NCBI GenBank assembly: GCA_905221605.1
Contig: CAJNDS010000280.1
Location: forward strand, 250,001-314,000
Direction of reading: 5' to 3'
Length of the DNA: 64,000 bases
Source: Symbiodinium natans
Lineage: Eukaryota > Sar > Dinophyceae > Suessiales > Symbiodiniaceae
Below the pieces are notes generated by a model that had not been told where the DNA came from, did no database searches, and saw only the letters and a program-made list of their open reading frames with translations. Every line of letters begins with the position of its first letter. Positions within the stretch are counted from its first letter, which is position 1. Of this stretch, positions 1 through 11,330 are shown piece after piece. A program made the translations under genes and the position numbers.

Positions 1-65
1 GCAGCTCCGCGCCTGACAGCTTTGGCGCGCAAAGGCACGCTTCCAGCGCACGGTCCAGCCTCCAG

Positions 66-1621
66 TCACGGGCTGCTGTGGGCCCCGAGGCCATCCACTC
101 TCACACCAAGACTTTCAGCAAGCGTGGAGCTATATGCGATATCATGAGTGTCCAGCCCCTTGGCATGCAACGCCTCGATCATGGCTCTCTGCTCTTTGCC
201 CACCAGACCTCGATCCACACCACAGTGGTTGTTGTTGTCTGCATAGATCAACATGGCAGAGAGAAGGGACCTGCTCCGCATAGACGCGGGGCCGGCCGCT
301 TGTCCTCGATGAGCGCCGCCTGCGGCAAGGTGCGCACGGCCAACTCCTTGTGTGCCACATGCGCCAAGTGGAAAGCCCAAGAGAAACCCATCGGCAATAC
401 CTTTAGGTGGGGGTATATTGGCGCCTCACGCTCAGCCGCCAAGTCTTGGATCTCCGAGGGGATCTCCCCCAACACCTCCTTCAGCAACTGAAGATTGAGC
501 GGAGGCAAAGAGAAGAACTCGCCTAACGGCTTAGGGATCTGCAGTCGGTAAAAGAAGTCTCGCACGTCCTCTTGAGCAAAGAAGATCTCCGAGTCACTCT
601 CCAGCCGTCCCCATGCCTCGACCGAGCCAAGAGTAGTACTTGGCGGCTTCTTGAACAACCGGTTAGCCCTCCTTGCATCTATGATGAGTCTCTGCTTTCC
701 CGCCTTCTTGCTGACACAGAACAAGCCGACCTGCACCTTAGGGGCCAAGGTGTAACCCAGAAGGTTGGCACCACGCAGGTCCGCAATCAACTCGTGATAC
801 TTTGACGGGCTATGTTCAAGCACCGGGTCCATGAAGCGGTCCTTCTCGATCCCGTGCTCTAAGACCCCAGCAATCTCTTCATCCGACAGCATCATGCGAT
901 CACGGAAGCCGTCTAACAGCTCCCCCTCCAGTGGCGGCAAAAGGTCCCTCAACATCACAGGTTCGGCCTGACCTCTAGGTAATGAAAGCTTCTCTCGGGT
1001 GAAACCAACAACTTGCCCCGGCTGCCCCTCTCCGTACGAGGACCCAGCCTTTTGCAGCAGCTGCCGCAGCGCTGCCTGCGGTGACATGCTTTCAGGCGCC
1101 GGCGCTCGCTCTTTGCGCGCCCGCCGAATTCGACTGATGGCTGAAAGCTGCGCCTGGTTCAAGCAACCTGGCGGCCAACTAGACTCATCCTTGAAGCCAG
1201 TGAGGTAGTTCAGAGCTCGCACGGTTTCAACCTTCCTTTGTAGCAAGGCCCTCCTTCGCCCCACTCTCTGTCTGGATCGCCGTGACCTCAAGCTATGAAG
1301 CTCCCCCAGGTAGACGCCGTCCGCTGGTAGGGGTAGAGGAAAAAGGTCCCCAAAACGTCCGATCGGCCCATTGGAAAACTGACTGGCGCTAAAAGGATCT
1401 GCGGCCTGAGGCAAGGCGCCCTCTCGCCCCAAACCGCCCCCCTGCTCAGGGGGTGCTCTGACTCTTTTCATTGCCTTTGCCATTGCCGGACTTCCCACCC
1501 TTGTCCGGCCTGCCACCCTTGTCGCCATCGTCGGTCCTTCGCACCGCCTGCCGGCGCTCCTCTGCCGCAAGGCGATTCTGCTTGAGGATCTCAGCTTTTG
1601 CTGCTTGGCGTCGGGCTGCAT
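66..1621 (-). pseudogene. Broken reverse transcriptase ORF of a retroelement
   Basis: The frame at 248-1621 holds the first half of a reverse transcriptase: a template-grip motif (KKAGKQRLIIDARRANRLF, about 1/3 from its end), the motif A block (EDVRDFFYRL, with the catalytic Asp) and the motif B block (LPMGFSWAFHLAH). The catalytic motif C is missing from that frame but appears at once in another minus frame (66-380) as LIYADNNNH, so a frameshift near position 260-290 separates the two halves. The catalytic tetrad is YADN rather than the usual YxDD. The N-terminal part is Lys/Gly-rich (DKGGRPDKGGKSGNGKG, 1446-1530), like the basic end of a gag. The element continues past the left edge. The copy cannot make an intact enzyme. 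Family assignment is left open. Confidence 0.8.
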
Positions 1622-1639
1622 GCTGCGTCAAGGCCGGGT

Positions 1640-2838
1640 CTACGATCGTGCCATCGGCCGCGTCCCGGACTCCAAGGATCTCGTCCGCTCCTTCGTAGGA
1701 CGGCGCCTCAAAATGAGAGCCTGCCTCCTATTCAGCGCTTCGGCTGAAGCCAAAGACACGATGTTGAGCTGGTCGTAGCAGGCCATAAAGTTCAACACTC
1801 GGCATATCGCTGAGTGTTCATGAACCGACCGGTCCGTCACCCGAACCCCAGACTTCTTAAGCCAAGATTCATGGTGTTGCACGAAGTCCATGCCACATCG
1901 GCGCAGCTGACGCGCGTCACGATAAAGTGTCCTCGGGCCCTGGAGGGGAAAGTCCTCGAAATCCACCTCCTCATACTCCGGGACCGCCTCTGACAAGGTG
2001 CGCCAGCGCTCTTCTGCAGAATCGAAAAGGACTGGCAGTATTCTCAAATCCCTCTCTTCGCCCAGCTTCTCCAGGGACACGCCTACCCCTGACTCACCTG
2101 TCTCAGCCCCCTGTCTCCCACACGGCTCCTTTTCAGGGATGCCGATCTCTCGCCGCCTGGCAGAAAGCCACTCCTCCAGCACCGCATCGTCGACAAGCTC
2201 CCCACGGATCCACACTCCATCTCGGTGGAAAGCAGCATCACTGGCTCCCAGTGACACGTCAACCTTGTCGTCGGGGGAGATCCTGTCACCTAGCCTGAAC
2301 GAACCCCTTGTCTCTGAGCACCTCCAAGATTGCAACGGTCCGGCTCTCCCCTGAAGACAATCCCAGGTGTCCTTCCCACGGGACCTTTTCCTGACAAGCG
2401 CCTCCGAGGGAGCGCTGCTGAAAGCAACATAGAAGCACCGGACGGCAGCCTGACATTCTGGTTGAAGTCCACGGCGTCCTCACCATATGCCGCCTTGTGC
2501 TCTTGGAAGGCTGCCCTCACCTTGGAGAGCAAGATCTGATCTGTGACCTCAGACCGGAAGCGGTAAACAGCAGCTCGCAAATTTGGCAAAGTCTTCACTC
2601 CCACCGGCACGAAGCGCACCTTCTGCGGGCCGTCTTCGGCTCTGCGCCGCATGTCCTCCTCACACACGTCTTCGTGCCCTGGCAGAAGCAAGAACCTCTC
2701 ATGCCACACCGAGTCGTCGCTGTAGAAAACCACATACTTACTTCCGATCTCCATCCAACACTCCTCCTCCTCGGCGTCGCGGTGAGCCGGCCGCTCCACT
2801 ATGCACTGAGCCCCGGCGTGCTTGGCAGAAACCTCCAA
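1640..2838 (-). pseudogene. 5' part of the same retroelement, frameshifted
   Basis: Two minus-strand frames follow each other: 2838-2290 (acidic, with a block VWHERFLLLPGHEDVCEEDM) and 2335-1640 (DKVDVSLGASDAAF, then an Asp/Glu-rich stretch). A third short frame near 2290-2486 bridges them (SRTVAILEVLRDKGF), which points to two indels in one ancestral ORF. They lie directly upstream of, and on the same strand as, the RT fragment, so they are read as the gag-like or N-terminal region of that element. No known domain was recognised. Plus-strand frames across this stretch are shadows. Confidence 0.6.
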
Positions 2839-3365
2839 TCAGCCACAAGGCCCCGGTCGACACCTGGCCCAGAGCAAGAGCTGACAGCACTTGCCAGCCT
2901 TGAACTCCTGGCTTTGATGGCTGCTGCTCTTCACGCTCTGTCTCAGTCACACAGCTGCAAACACAACACGGCGCTGGAGCTATGGCTGGCCCCTTGCTAT
3001 CAAGGATCTTCGAGGAGAGCACAGCTAAAGCTACGAGCGCCTTTTCCCACATCAGAGCAAGAGATGCTTGAGCCAATCGAAACAGAAACTCGCATCCTTT
3101 CAGCAATTACACGCAAAGCTTTCACAGGAACCCCATGAAACTTTATTGGAACCCTATGAAATAATTCACAGGAATGCTCTCAAACAATTTCGGAACCGAT
3201 AAAAGTACATAGGAAGCCTATGAAAATGAATAGGAACCCTTAACGAATTGAAAAGAACCGGTTATAATTCAGAGGAGTCCTGTTAACATGAGAAGGAATC
3301 TAAAACCCCTAAACCCTAAGCCCTAAACCCCAAACACTAACCCCTAAACCCTAAACCCTAAACCG
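2839..3365. repeat. Degenerate short repeats, then telomere-like run
   Basis: From about 3120 to 3290 a degenerate unit of the type GGAACCCTATGAAA recurs roughly every 20-30 bp. From 3300 to 3365 it changes into CCCTAAA/CCTAAACC copies, an interstitial telomere-like run of the TTTAGGG class. The stretch 2839-3120 holds nothing recognisable. Confidence 0.7.
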
Positions 3366-3419
3366 TGTAGAACCCCAGAAAAAACCTTACCAAAACCCCA
3401 GTTTCCAAAATCCAAAAAA

Positions 3420-4617
3420 CCCAACCCAAGTTTCGGACTTTTGGAAACTCGAGCGGGAGCCTCAAAATCCAAAAACCCAAAATTCCTCGAGTTTCCAAAA
3501 ATCCAAAATTCCAAAAACTCCAACCCAAGTTTTGGATTTTTGGAAACTCGAGCGGGAGCCTCAAAATCCAAAAATCCAAAATTCCTCGAGTTTCCAAAAA
3601 TCCAAAAATCCAAAAAACCCAACCCATGTTTCGGATTTTTGGAAACTCGAGCGGGAGCCTCAAAATCCAAAAACCCAAAATTCCTCGAGTTTCCAAAAAT
3701 CCAAAATTCCAAAAATTCCAACCCAAGTTTTGGATTTTTGGAAACTCGAGCGGGAGCCTCAAAATCCAAAAATCCAAAATTCCTCGAGTTTCCAAAAATC
3801 CAAAAATCCAAAAAACCCAACCCATGTTTCGGATTTTTGGAAACTCGAGCGGGAGCCTCAAAATCCAAAAACCAAAAATTCCTCGAGTTTCCAAAAATCC
3901 AAAAGTCCAAAAAATCCACCCCAAGGTTTGGGTTTTTGGAAACTCGAGCGGGAGCACGAATTTTGGATTTTGAGGCTCCCGCTCGAGTTTCCAAAAATCC
4001 GAAACTTGGGTTGGAATTTTTGGATTTTTGGATTTTTGGATTCTCGGAAACTCGAGGAATTTTGGAGTTTTGGAAACTCGAGCGGGAGCCTCAAAATCCA
4101 AGAATCGAGCTCCCACGAGTTTCCGAAAATCCAAAAATCCAAAAAATCCACCCCAAGGTTTGGATTTTTGGAAACTCGAGCGGGAGCACGAATTTTGGAT
4201 TTTGAGGCTCCCGCTCGAGTTTCCAAAAATCCGAAACTTGGGTTGGGATTTTTGGATTTTTGGAAACTCGAGGAACTTTGGATTTTTGGATTTTGAGGCT
4301 CCCGCTCGAGTTTCCAAAAATCCGAAACTTGGGTTGGACTTTTTGGAATTTTGGATTTTTGGAAACTCGAGGAATTTTGGATTTTTGGATTTTGAGGCTC
4401 CCGCTCGAGTTTCCAAAAATCCGAAACTTGGGTTGGAATTTTTGGAATTTTGGATTTTTGGAAACTCGAGGAATTTTGGATCTTTGGATTTTGAGGCTCC
4501 CGCTCGAGTTTCCAAAAATCCTAAGCTCCCGCTCGAGTTTCCAAAAATCCGAAACTTGGGTTGGGTTTTTTGGATTTTGGGATTTTTGGAAACTCGAGGA
4601 ATTTTGGAGTGTTGGTC
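3420..4617. repeat. 99 bp satellite arranged as a large inverted repeat
   Basis: The anchor GGAAACTCGAGCGGGAGC recurs at 3443, 3542, 3641, 3740, 3839 and 3938, exactly 99 bp apart each time. Two monomer variants alternate (an AATTCCAACCCAAGTTTTGG type and an AAACCCAACCCATGTTTCGG type), so the higher-order unit is 198 bp. After about 3960 the same sequence runs in the opposite orientation (GCTCCCGCTCGAGTTTCC at 3981, 4213, 4304, 4403, 4502, 4531), with spacings of 99 or 91 bp and a truncated last unit. Each monomer also contains 19 bp arms, GGATTTTTGGAAACTCGAG and its complement. Because 99 is a multiple of 3, long open frames of over 200 codons exist on both strands; they are artefacts of the repeat. 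Confidence 0.95.
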
Positions 4618-4668
4618 TTCCACCCACTTCCTGGACAGACTGGAAATACAATTCCGGGGTCTGTCGTA

Positions 4669-4706
4669 GGGGGGGGGGGGGGGGTGACCATATATATATA
4701 TATATA
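4669..4706. repeat. G16 run followed by (TA)n
   Basis: Sixteen consecutive G (4669-4684), a short spacer and an alternating TA tract (about 4690-4706) lie just outside the inverted satellite. The next 220 bp hold nothing recognisable. Confidence 0.95.
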
Positions 4707-4929
4707 CGAATCGTGTAAGGTACACGAGGGGTTGGTAAACCTTGCATCACATTCATACAATCATGTGCATAGTGAGGAATAGTGTACACACACATGAATA
4801 TATGTACAGATATGAAGAACACCCCTCAGATGCAAGGTGAATCCTTCCAGACCCTGAGATCTCTCCACTTGCAGATACAGTGTGTGATACTTCGCAAAAT
4901 TGGCACTTGGGCAGACATGCACTACTACT

Positions 4930-7900
4930 CCAGGGCATGCCGTGAGCAGCCTGGAGGCTCTCACCGTCCGCGTGGCTGCGCTCCAGCTCCTCCCGTGGGC
5001 CATCAAGCAGCTCGTCTTTACGTGGTTACAAGTAGTGACTGAGCTTATCTTTGAAAACTTCTTCAGTGGCACAAGGAACCAGGGAGGCCCAAAAGCGGCT
5101 CTCCGATCAACATTTCATACCACCTCGCCTTAAACCCTAAATGGCCTGAAGCCCTAATGCCTAATGCTCCCCAAACGCTCGTGCCCACCTCCGCGGCCGT
5201 GGCCAGCTCGGCACGGCACTGGGCCAGATCGACCTCGGCAGCAACGGCGCATCCGTTGATTTAGGATGCGACAGGGTTTTGGATTAGAAGGTTTAGGTCA
5301 CAAGGTCTTGTGAGTTTTGTGTGACACCCAATACCTCTCTGAAAGGGCCTGCAACGCGCGGCACCGCTCTTCGGCGTGCTTCTGCGCACTCCTGGATGGC
5401 ATCGCTTTGGACTGTTGTGGGGGAGGAGGTTGGCTAGGTTGACCCTCATGTTCACTCGCTTTTCCCATCTGATCAGAACTGAAAGCGATAAGGGTACGCT
5501 TGCAATCCGTGCGATCCGTGTAATCCGTGTATTGCGGCTCTCCAGTCTGAAAACAGGAGCGCGATTCCAGGAAGGGCCTGCAAAGCTTGGATTCTGTCGG
5601 TGGTGGGTGCACCCTCCCAGCCCGAAAGCACATAGATTTTGGAAGTAATTCTCAAAACCGGTTTTGGTAGCTCTGTGGATCCTCGCCCTCGTGTTGTTGA
5701 CAGAGGACCCATGCCGTCCTCGCTTCTTGGCACGCCTCCTCCTGAAGCCGCTTCTCCTGATGTTACAAAATGCACAAAAGGGCATTGAAACAAAGCGCAT
5801 ACATGTGTGCATACCCTGATGAAATCCCTACGCACAGCCTCCTTCTCCTGGTTGAGCAGCTCGGCCTCAAAGCGGCGATTGATTGTGAGACCCTTGTGAA
5901 ACAGGTACAGCCAGAAGACCATGCCACCAGGGCACACTTTGGCTTCTGAGCTGCTCTAACTCGTCTGATCTGCGCCGGCTCTGGTCCTGACAAATCAGGC
6001 AGGACACATCCCCTCATTGGGTGATGAGTCCAGTGAGTCCACCGTGCCTCTGTCTGGCTGCAGCGCCGATCAGAGGCCAATCGGGCAGACCTCCAGCGCC
6101 CAAAAACGTTCCACGTGAAGCCCTACCCTGTGTGGCCCCGCCCCCTGCTGCCAGAGCACTGCTCCGTCTGCAGCAAGTCCTGCAGCTGCCGCAACTCCTC
6201 GGAGCCACTGCAATTGGAACGGAATGCAACCTAACGCAACTTGGATTGCAGGAGAGTGCAGGGTTTATGTTGGAACTGCCTCTTGATGAATTCAGATTGT
6301 AAATCAGGTGTTTGGAGCTGAGGGAAAGGAGAGCTTGCAGTAGCCTAGGGATGGGGCCACCCGTGTGCATCATGCCCTTCAAACGTCACCCTCAAGCGGC
6401 CCGTTGTTTCACTCCACGTTTTAGGGGGCGTCGCATGGCCTCCTTTCGGTCTGCCAGCAGCTTTTCCTGAGCGGGCACAGTAAGCAAAGGAACAATGAGA
6501 GCCACAACTGGACCAGAGCCTTTTGAGACTTGCAATCTTCAACTTTGCAATCTTAGCACCGTGAAGGATCAAGATTGCATGCTTGGCCCTCGGCCGCTTC
6601 TCTTCGAAGCCCCTCTGCCTCCTGCCGATGCACCAATAGATCAATATCCGAACTCCATGCCTCACGTGACTAGGCATCGTAGCGCCAAGTGCCTGCAGCC
6701 GCTGGTGGCTCCCTTGCAGCTGCACCAGCCTGGAGCAGAGATCAGGCCTTCTGACCTGCTCTGCACTGCTGGGAACCTTGATTGGGCACGTGTTGAACAG
6801 CGCAAAAAAGTTGCCTCTTCTCGCCTTCCAGCCGCAACCTGGCTCAGCCGGTGCAGGTAACCAATCAGCAAGGCTCGGCAACTGACTTCAGGGTTCATGG
6901 GGCGTGCTCTGAGCAGAGCGGGCCAAGTCGCCGGCCGCCTTTCCTCATCGCACTCTTTCTGAAGCTCACGTTTCTGAGCCTTCAGCCAGGACACCAGGAT
7001 CACCGGGAGTCAAACCACTGGTTTGAGGTCCAATGCCATTCGGACATACCTTGTTGGGACCCTACCATACAAGAAGTGTACTACAACAGGGATCGAGCAG
7101 TCCGTCGTGGCTTTCTGTTTGCAATGTGTGGACGGTGCATCAGGACCAGGGGGCGTTTGGCGCCAACCGTACGGGACAGACACCAGATTCGGCGTCACAC
7201 CTCCCTGCCTTCTTCTTCTGGCGCTCCCCCTGCCGCTCCACCCCCCCCCTCTTAAACCTCCCCAAAACAGACCGCCGTCCAATCTTTTTCTCCCCTCTTC
7301 GTCGTCTCGTCATTGCTTTTCTTTTCTGTCTGCGCGTCTTCGTGACCGTAGCATGCACCTACGATTGCCATGGTTTGAGGTTGCGTGGCCGCTGGGCAGG
7401 CACCGGCCGAGACAGGTCGCGTAACGTTAAAATTGAGTCAGCTTCCGCTGGCCTCCGCCTGCCGAAGATCCTGCCAAGCATGCAAAATTCAAATACCAGC
7501 GGCCCTGCGTCAGCAGATGTCATATGCACATGGTCATATGCACGTATACGGATGTGGGTGTGCAGCAACTCTGTTTGGAATTGCGCGGTCTGGACCTTGG
7601 GATACCTCGTGAGCGCAGACGGTCAATTGCACACATTAGAGCAGCCAACAGAACGGAACATGTACAAAGAATACCCTATACCCAAGCTGTCATTTGCCTC
7701 GAAGAACCTGCAAGCTTCTTGTCCATGTTTGCACTCTATGTCGAGCCATGGACCTTGTTCTGCCATGCCTACGGTGCAAGACCCTTCTTCGAAAACAAAC
7801 CTGTCCACCTGTCTCTGCAAACCGGTCCTCGCCGCGATTCGCGGCCTCCGCCTGCGCGCTCCGCAGCTCCTTGGGAAGTTGGGTTTTTTGGATATTTCGG

Positions 7901-8780
7901 GTTGGCTGGTAGCATGGCACAGCTCCTGTTGTAGGGCCACCTCCCGAGCACTTGCCTTGCAACCACAGAAATAGTCACGGCGGATTCCCAAGTTCCAGCT
8001 CGGACCCTTCCCTTTTTGGGGATGCCACTGCCAATCACTATCATTGGGATTTCTCTGGAATCTCGTTAGGGATCTCTTGTTGGAACTCTGCCTCCTTCAT
8101 GAGCTTGTCGTTTCCTGTCTGCCTGAGAGCTTCAGCACTGGAAACTCTACTCCAAGCAGCAAGACCCGCCAGCGCAACCAGTGGGGTCTGCAAAAATGAG
8201 GCGTCTCCCCTTGTCTACCTTTCGTGTCGGATTTCACACACTGAACCCTGTTGAACCCTACATGCCTAATTACACCCTAAAAAAAACACAAGTGAAAATA
8301 TCGCGAAACGCTCAACGCCCGGCCTTTGTAGGGCCGCCTTGAGGCGAGTGACCTCCAGGCGCGCCTCGCGGAGCAGCCGAGCTGCCTGCGGCTTCGTGGA
8401 ATCGGGGGATGGGAGGAGGGGGAGGAGGGGGGCGTGTGGGGATCTCAGAATTCAGAAAAGCTTCCTATAAGGGGAGTATTAGGAACCAGATGCACACTCA
8501 TGCACACTGATGGCTGCATGGATTTGGGCCTCCGCCCCCGCTTCTGCCTCCGCAGCTTCCTCCTCCTTGCGTTTTTTTCGGGGCCATTCAAAAAGGGCTC
8601 TTCGGGCTAAGGTTAAGGCTTTTCAGTGCTTCACTGCTATGGCCAAAACGAATTTAGTATGGAGGGAGCTTCCGCCCCTGGGTTTGTTTGATGCTTTCTC
8701 GAGGCCTGGAGCCGCTGCTTCGCGGCTTCCGTGGAGGCCAGCTCCGAGCGCAGCCGATCGATCTCAGCCTCCACTGAGAA
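4930..8780 (-). CDS. Coiled-coil protein gene made of many tiny exons (partial model)
   Basis: On the minus strand a series of short open blocks, each flanked by AG upstream and GT/GC/GA downstream, encodes Leu/Ala/Glu/Arg-rich heptad-like sequence. Examples are AEIDRLRSELASTEAAKQRL (about 8711-8774), AARLLREARLEVTRLKAAL (8332-8385), EALRQTGNDKLMKEAEFQQE (8055-8130), KELRSAQAEAANRGED (7820-7870), LKAQKRELQKECDEERR (6930-6990), AQEKLLADRKEAMRR (6440-6490), EELRQLQDLLQTEQ (6160-6215), RFEAELLNQEKEAVRRDF (5830-5895), HQEKRLQEEACQEARTAW (5655-5762), SAQKHAEERCRALQALSER (5337-5400), AAEVDLAQCRAELATAAEV (5165-5245) and KDELLDGPREELERSHADG (4935-5012). The shared strand, composition and spacing argue for one long coiled-coil protein. 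Exon ends are approximate, phases were not proven and both ends are open. No specific family is claimed. Confidence 0.6.
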
Positions 8781-11124
8781 AGGAAAGAGAGCATTGAGAG
8801 CAGTAAAAAGAATGGGATTCGCAACTCGGCCTGAGGTCTCCGATACACCAGCACAATCCAAACACAGAGGCAATTTTCACAGCCATATCCTTGCAAAATG
8901 GCTCATCGGCCAGATTGGTCGGAATTCAAGCCCCCCGTTCTCGCGGCTCACGAGGAAGGCTAGGGTTTTGGGGGGTCAGGAGGGGGGTTGGGCCGCTCGG
9001 GGCATAGAGTGTAGCATTCGCCATGCTCCCAACCTTCCAAACAAGCCACCACCCAACGAACCCACAATTGTGGGTTTTTGAGAGGGGGCCTCCGGGCGAT
9101 GGGATTTTCTCCACGTCCAGACGAGAAAGACTAAAACGTTATACCAGACCTCGAGTATGGAAAGTGCATCAACCTTTACGTGGTTGCAGTACGGGTTGCA
9201 GTACAGCCAGAGATGCAGCTGTACGGCATGCTCTAGGTGCGAAGAGAACCTTCACTGCTATTCACAGCTCTCTCCAACGCTTCAAATTCAAGGGCGCGAG
9301 GTGGCCCCCTAACATCCTTAAAACACACACCCAACCCCCAAACCCACCAGTTAGTAACCTCTTGCCCCTTCCTGTCGGTGTTGCCAAGTTGTCTAAGAAA
9401 AAATGGCTGAAGGGAATCGCCTCGGTGCCTTTGAAATCCTCGTCCATGTGCTCTCCCACAGGGGTTTTGCTCCACCGAATTCCCAAAAATGGTCCATGAA
9501 GTGTTAAATTCGCCTGTGAAGGCAGATCAGCATCAGGGAACTGGCTGCATGGCCACTTCGATGCTGGTCAAAACTTGCAACACTATCAGTGCGGTTCCCA
9601 AAAGTGAATAAGTCTGGTCGACGTCCTGGATCGCCAGACTTGTGCAACTCGCGCTGAGTCAGTTGCGCAAGCATTCATCGACCTGGATCATTTGATCGGC
9701 TCAGAATTCGGGCAGCAAAGTTTCCAATGGTTCGGGTTTTGGGCCCGAGGGCAACATGCTGATGCTCACGATCCTTGTTGAGGCGGCAGCAAAAGGGAGC
9801 GGACTACAGGGAGCACTCAGTGCCGTCACCAAATCATGGACAGATGGAGGCCTTTCCTGCCGAAAGTGCTCCAACGTGTTCCAATTATGCACAGCATTCT
9901 GCACAGCATTCTGCACAGCAGACCACACGTTACAAGGATCGTCTCCTCCCGCTTGGCTCGTGGTCCTCATCTCCTGGTTCCGAACATGCCCAAGACAGAA
10001 AAAAAATGATTGTGGCAAATTGCAGCCGCATTGCAGCACCCCCCGCCTTTGGAGCATTTCGTGCAGTGGCATATCATCGCGCCCATCATGAAGCTAATGA
10101 CCGTCCGGCAATCCTGCCACACCTCAAGTGACTCAAGTGACTCAAGTCACCTCGCCCTAGCGGCCCTAGCGGCCCCAGCGACTGCACTTCGACTGCGAGA
10201 CTGAGTCCAAAAAGCAGCACGATGGGTACTCCTAAAGCAGCAGCCTCGCACAAGCCATAGATCCCCGAGCCGGTCTGGCATACGCAGCGCCTCTGAGAAC
10301 ATAAACGACCAAAACCCGCGCATGTTGGCGCTGGAAACTGCCACAGCCCAGCAATCCCCCGGCTCGCCTCGGAAAGACCTGTGCTTCACTCAAAAGACTA
10401 AGGACGGCAGCTCCAAAGATCATCGCCTCAAGGTGGGGGGGGAAGGGGGGTGCGAGGGTCAGACCGCAACTAGCCCTCCAAAACCTCCTGTGAGTGCTTT
10501 CCTTGGGGGCCCTGCAAAGAGGCCCTGCACCATGGCAAGGGTCCTTCCAGAGTTCGGTGTCCATGTGCTTTTGTGGTTTCTGGTGCTTTCGTTGCTCTAA
10601 AGCCCCAGAAGTGCAGCAGCTCCTCTCATCCATCCCAGTTCCACAGATCACAGCCTCACCAGAGAGAGAGAGAATCCCAGAACAATGCTCTCCGCATCGC
10701 CCCAACTCGGCAAATTTTGGCCCCCCTGCCATGGAGGAAGCCTGGGAGCAGCCCAAACCTTAGGCACTTGGGAAGCACCGCCCTCATGGAGCGTCGGAGC
10801 CTGCTGTGCTTCTGCACTGAGGCCGGTGCTAAGATTAGTAAATAGAAAACGTGATTGAAGGGATGATGCAGAGCAAGCGGTTGATGCAATCTTCCCCTCT
10901 CCCTGAGCCGAAAGCCACGCGGACAGGCGGAAAGGTGTCAACACGTGCACGCGATATCTACAGGTAAGCTAACATGGCCACCATGCATAATGAAGGCTGC
11001 ACAGCTCCTTCTTTGCATAGGCTGCGCTAGACTGTCTCGAAGGCCATGCCCTGGATTCCAGCCTAATAGTTAAAGCTAAACCCCAAATCCCCCAAAACCC
11101 AAGCTTTTAAAACTCCACACCCTC
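8781..11124. other. No firm gene; possible intron or further weak exons
   Basis: Nothing clear was found. A few minus-strand blocks could be exons of the flanking coiled-coil gene (for instance EALRMPDRLGDLWLVRG near 10240-10300 and GALEQRKHQKPQKH near 10560-10610), but they lack convincing heptads or splice sites. A short GACTCAAGT triplication lies near 10125-10150. A telomere-like stretch (CTAAACCCCAAATCCCCCAAAACCC) lies near 11075-11100. Confidence 0.4.
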
Positions 11125-11330
11125 GTCAGGCTTTCGTGGCTTGCCTCCAGAGCTCGTCGACGCACAGACTCCAGCAGTTCTTCTGCCGCCCGCCTCGGAG
11201 GGATGGGTGAGGGTATGGGGTTAGGCTGCAAGAAAGACAAACTGCGACGAAGCCTCCTTGCAAAAACCCGGATCTGCAAACTCCCCACCAAAGACTCTGG
11301 AAGGTTAAGACTCAGCCTTTCTGCCAAAGC
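11125..11330 (-). CDS. Two more coiled-coil-like exons
   Basis: Minus-strand blocks AAEELLESVRRRALEASHES (about 11125-11197) and ALAERLSLNLPESLVGSLQ (about 11273-11330) have the same Leu/Glu/Arg-rich character as the exons at 4.9-8.8 kb and lie on the same strand. They may be the upstream part of that gene or of a neighbour. The first is preceded by an AG and followed by GGTGTGG. No start codon was identified. Confidence 0.45.

Noticed and set aside
3344-4822. Several open frames of 120-455 codons on both strands
   Set aside because: They are by-products of the 99 bp repeat, whose length is a multiple of three; the same words appear in many frames and there is no domain or start context.
7033-7974. 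Plus-strand open frame of 313 codons
   Set aside because: Composition is not protein-like and no domain is seen; the opposite strand carries coiled-coil exon blocks in the same interval.
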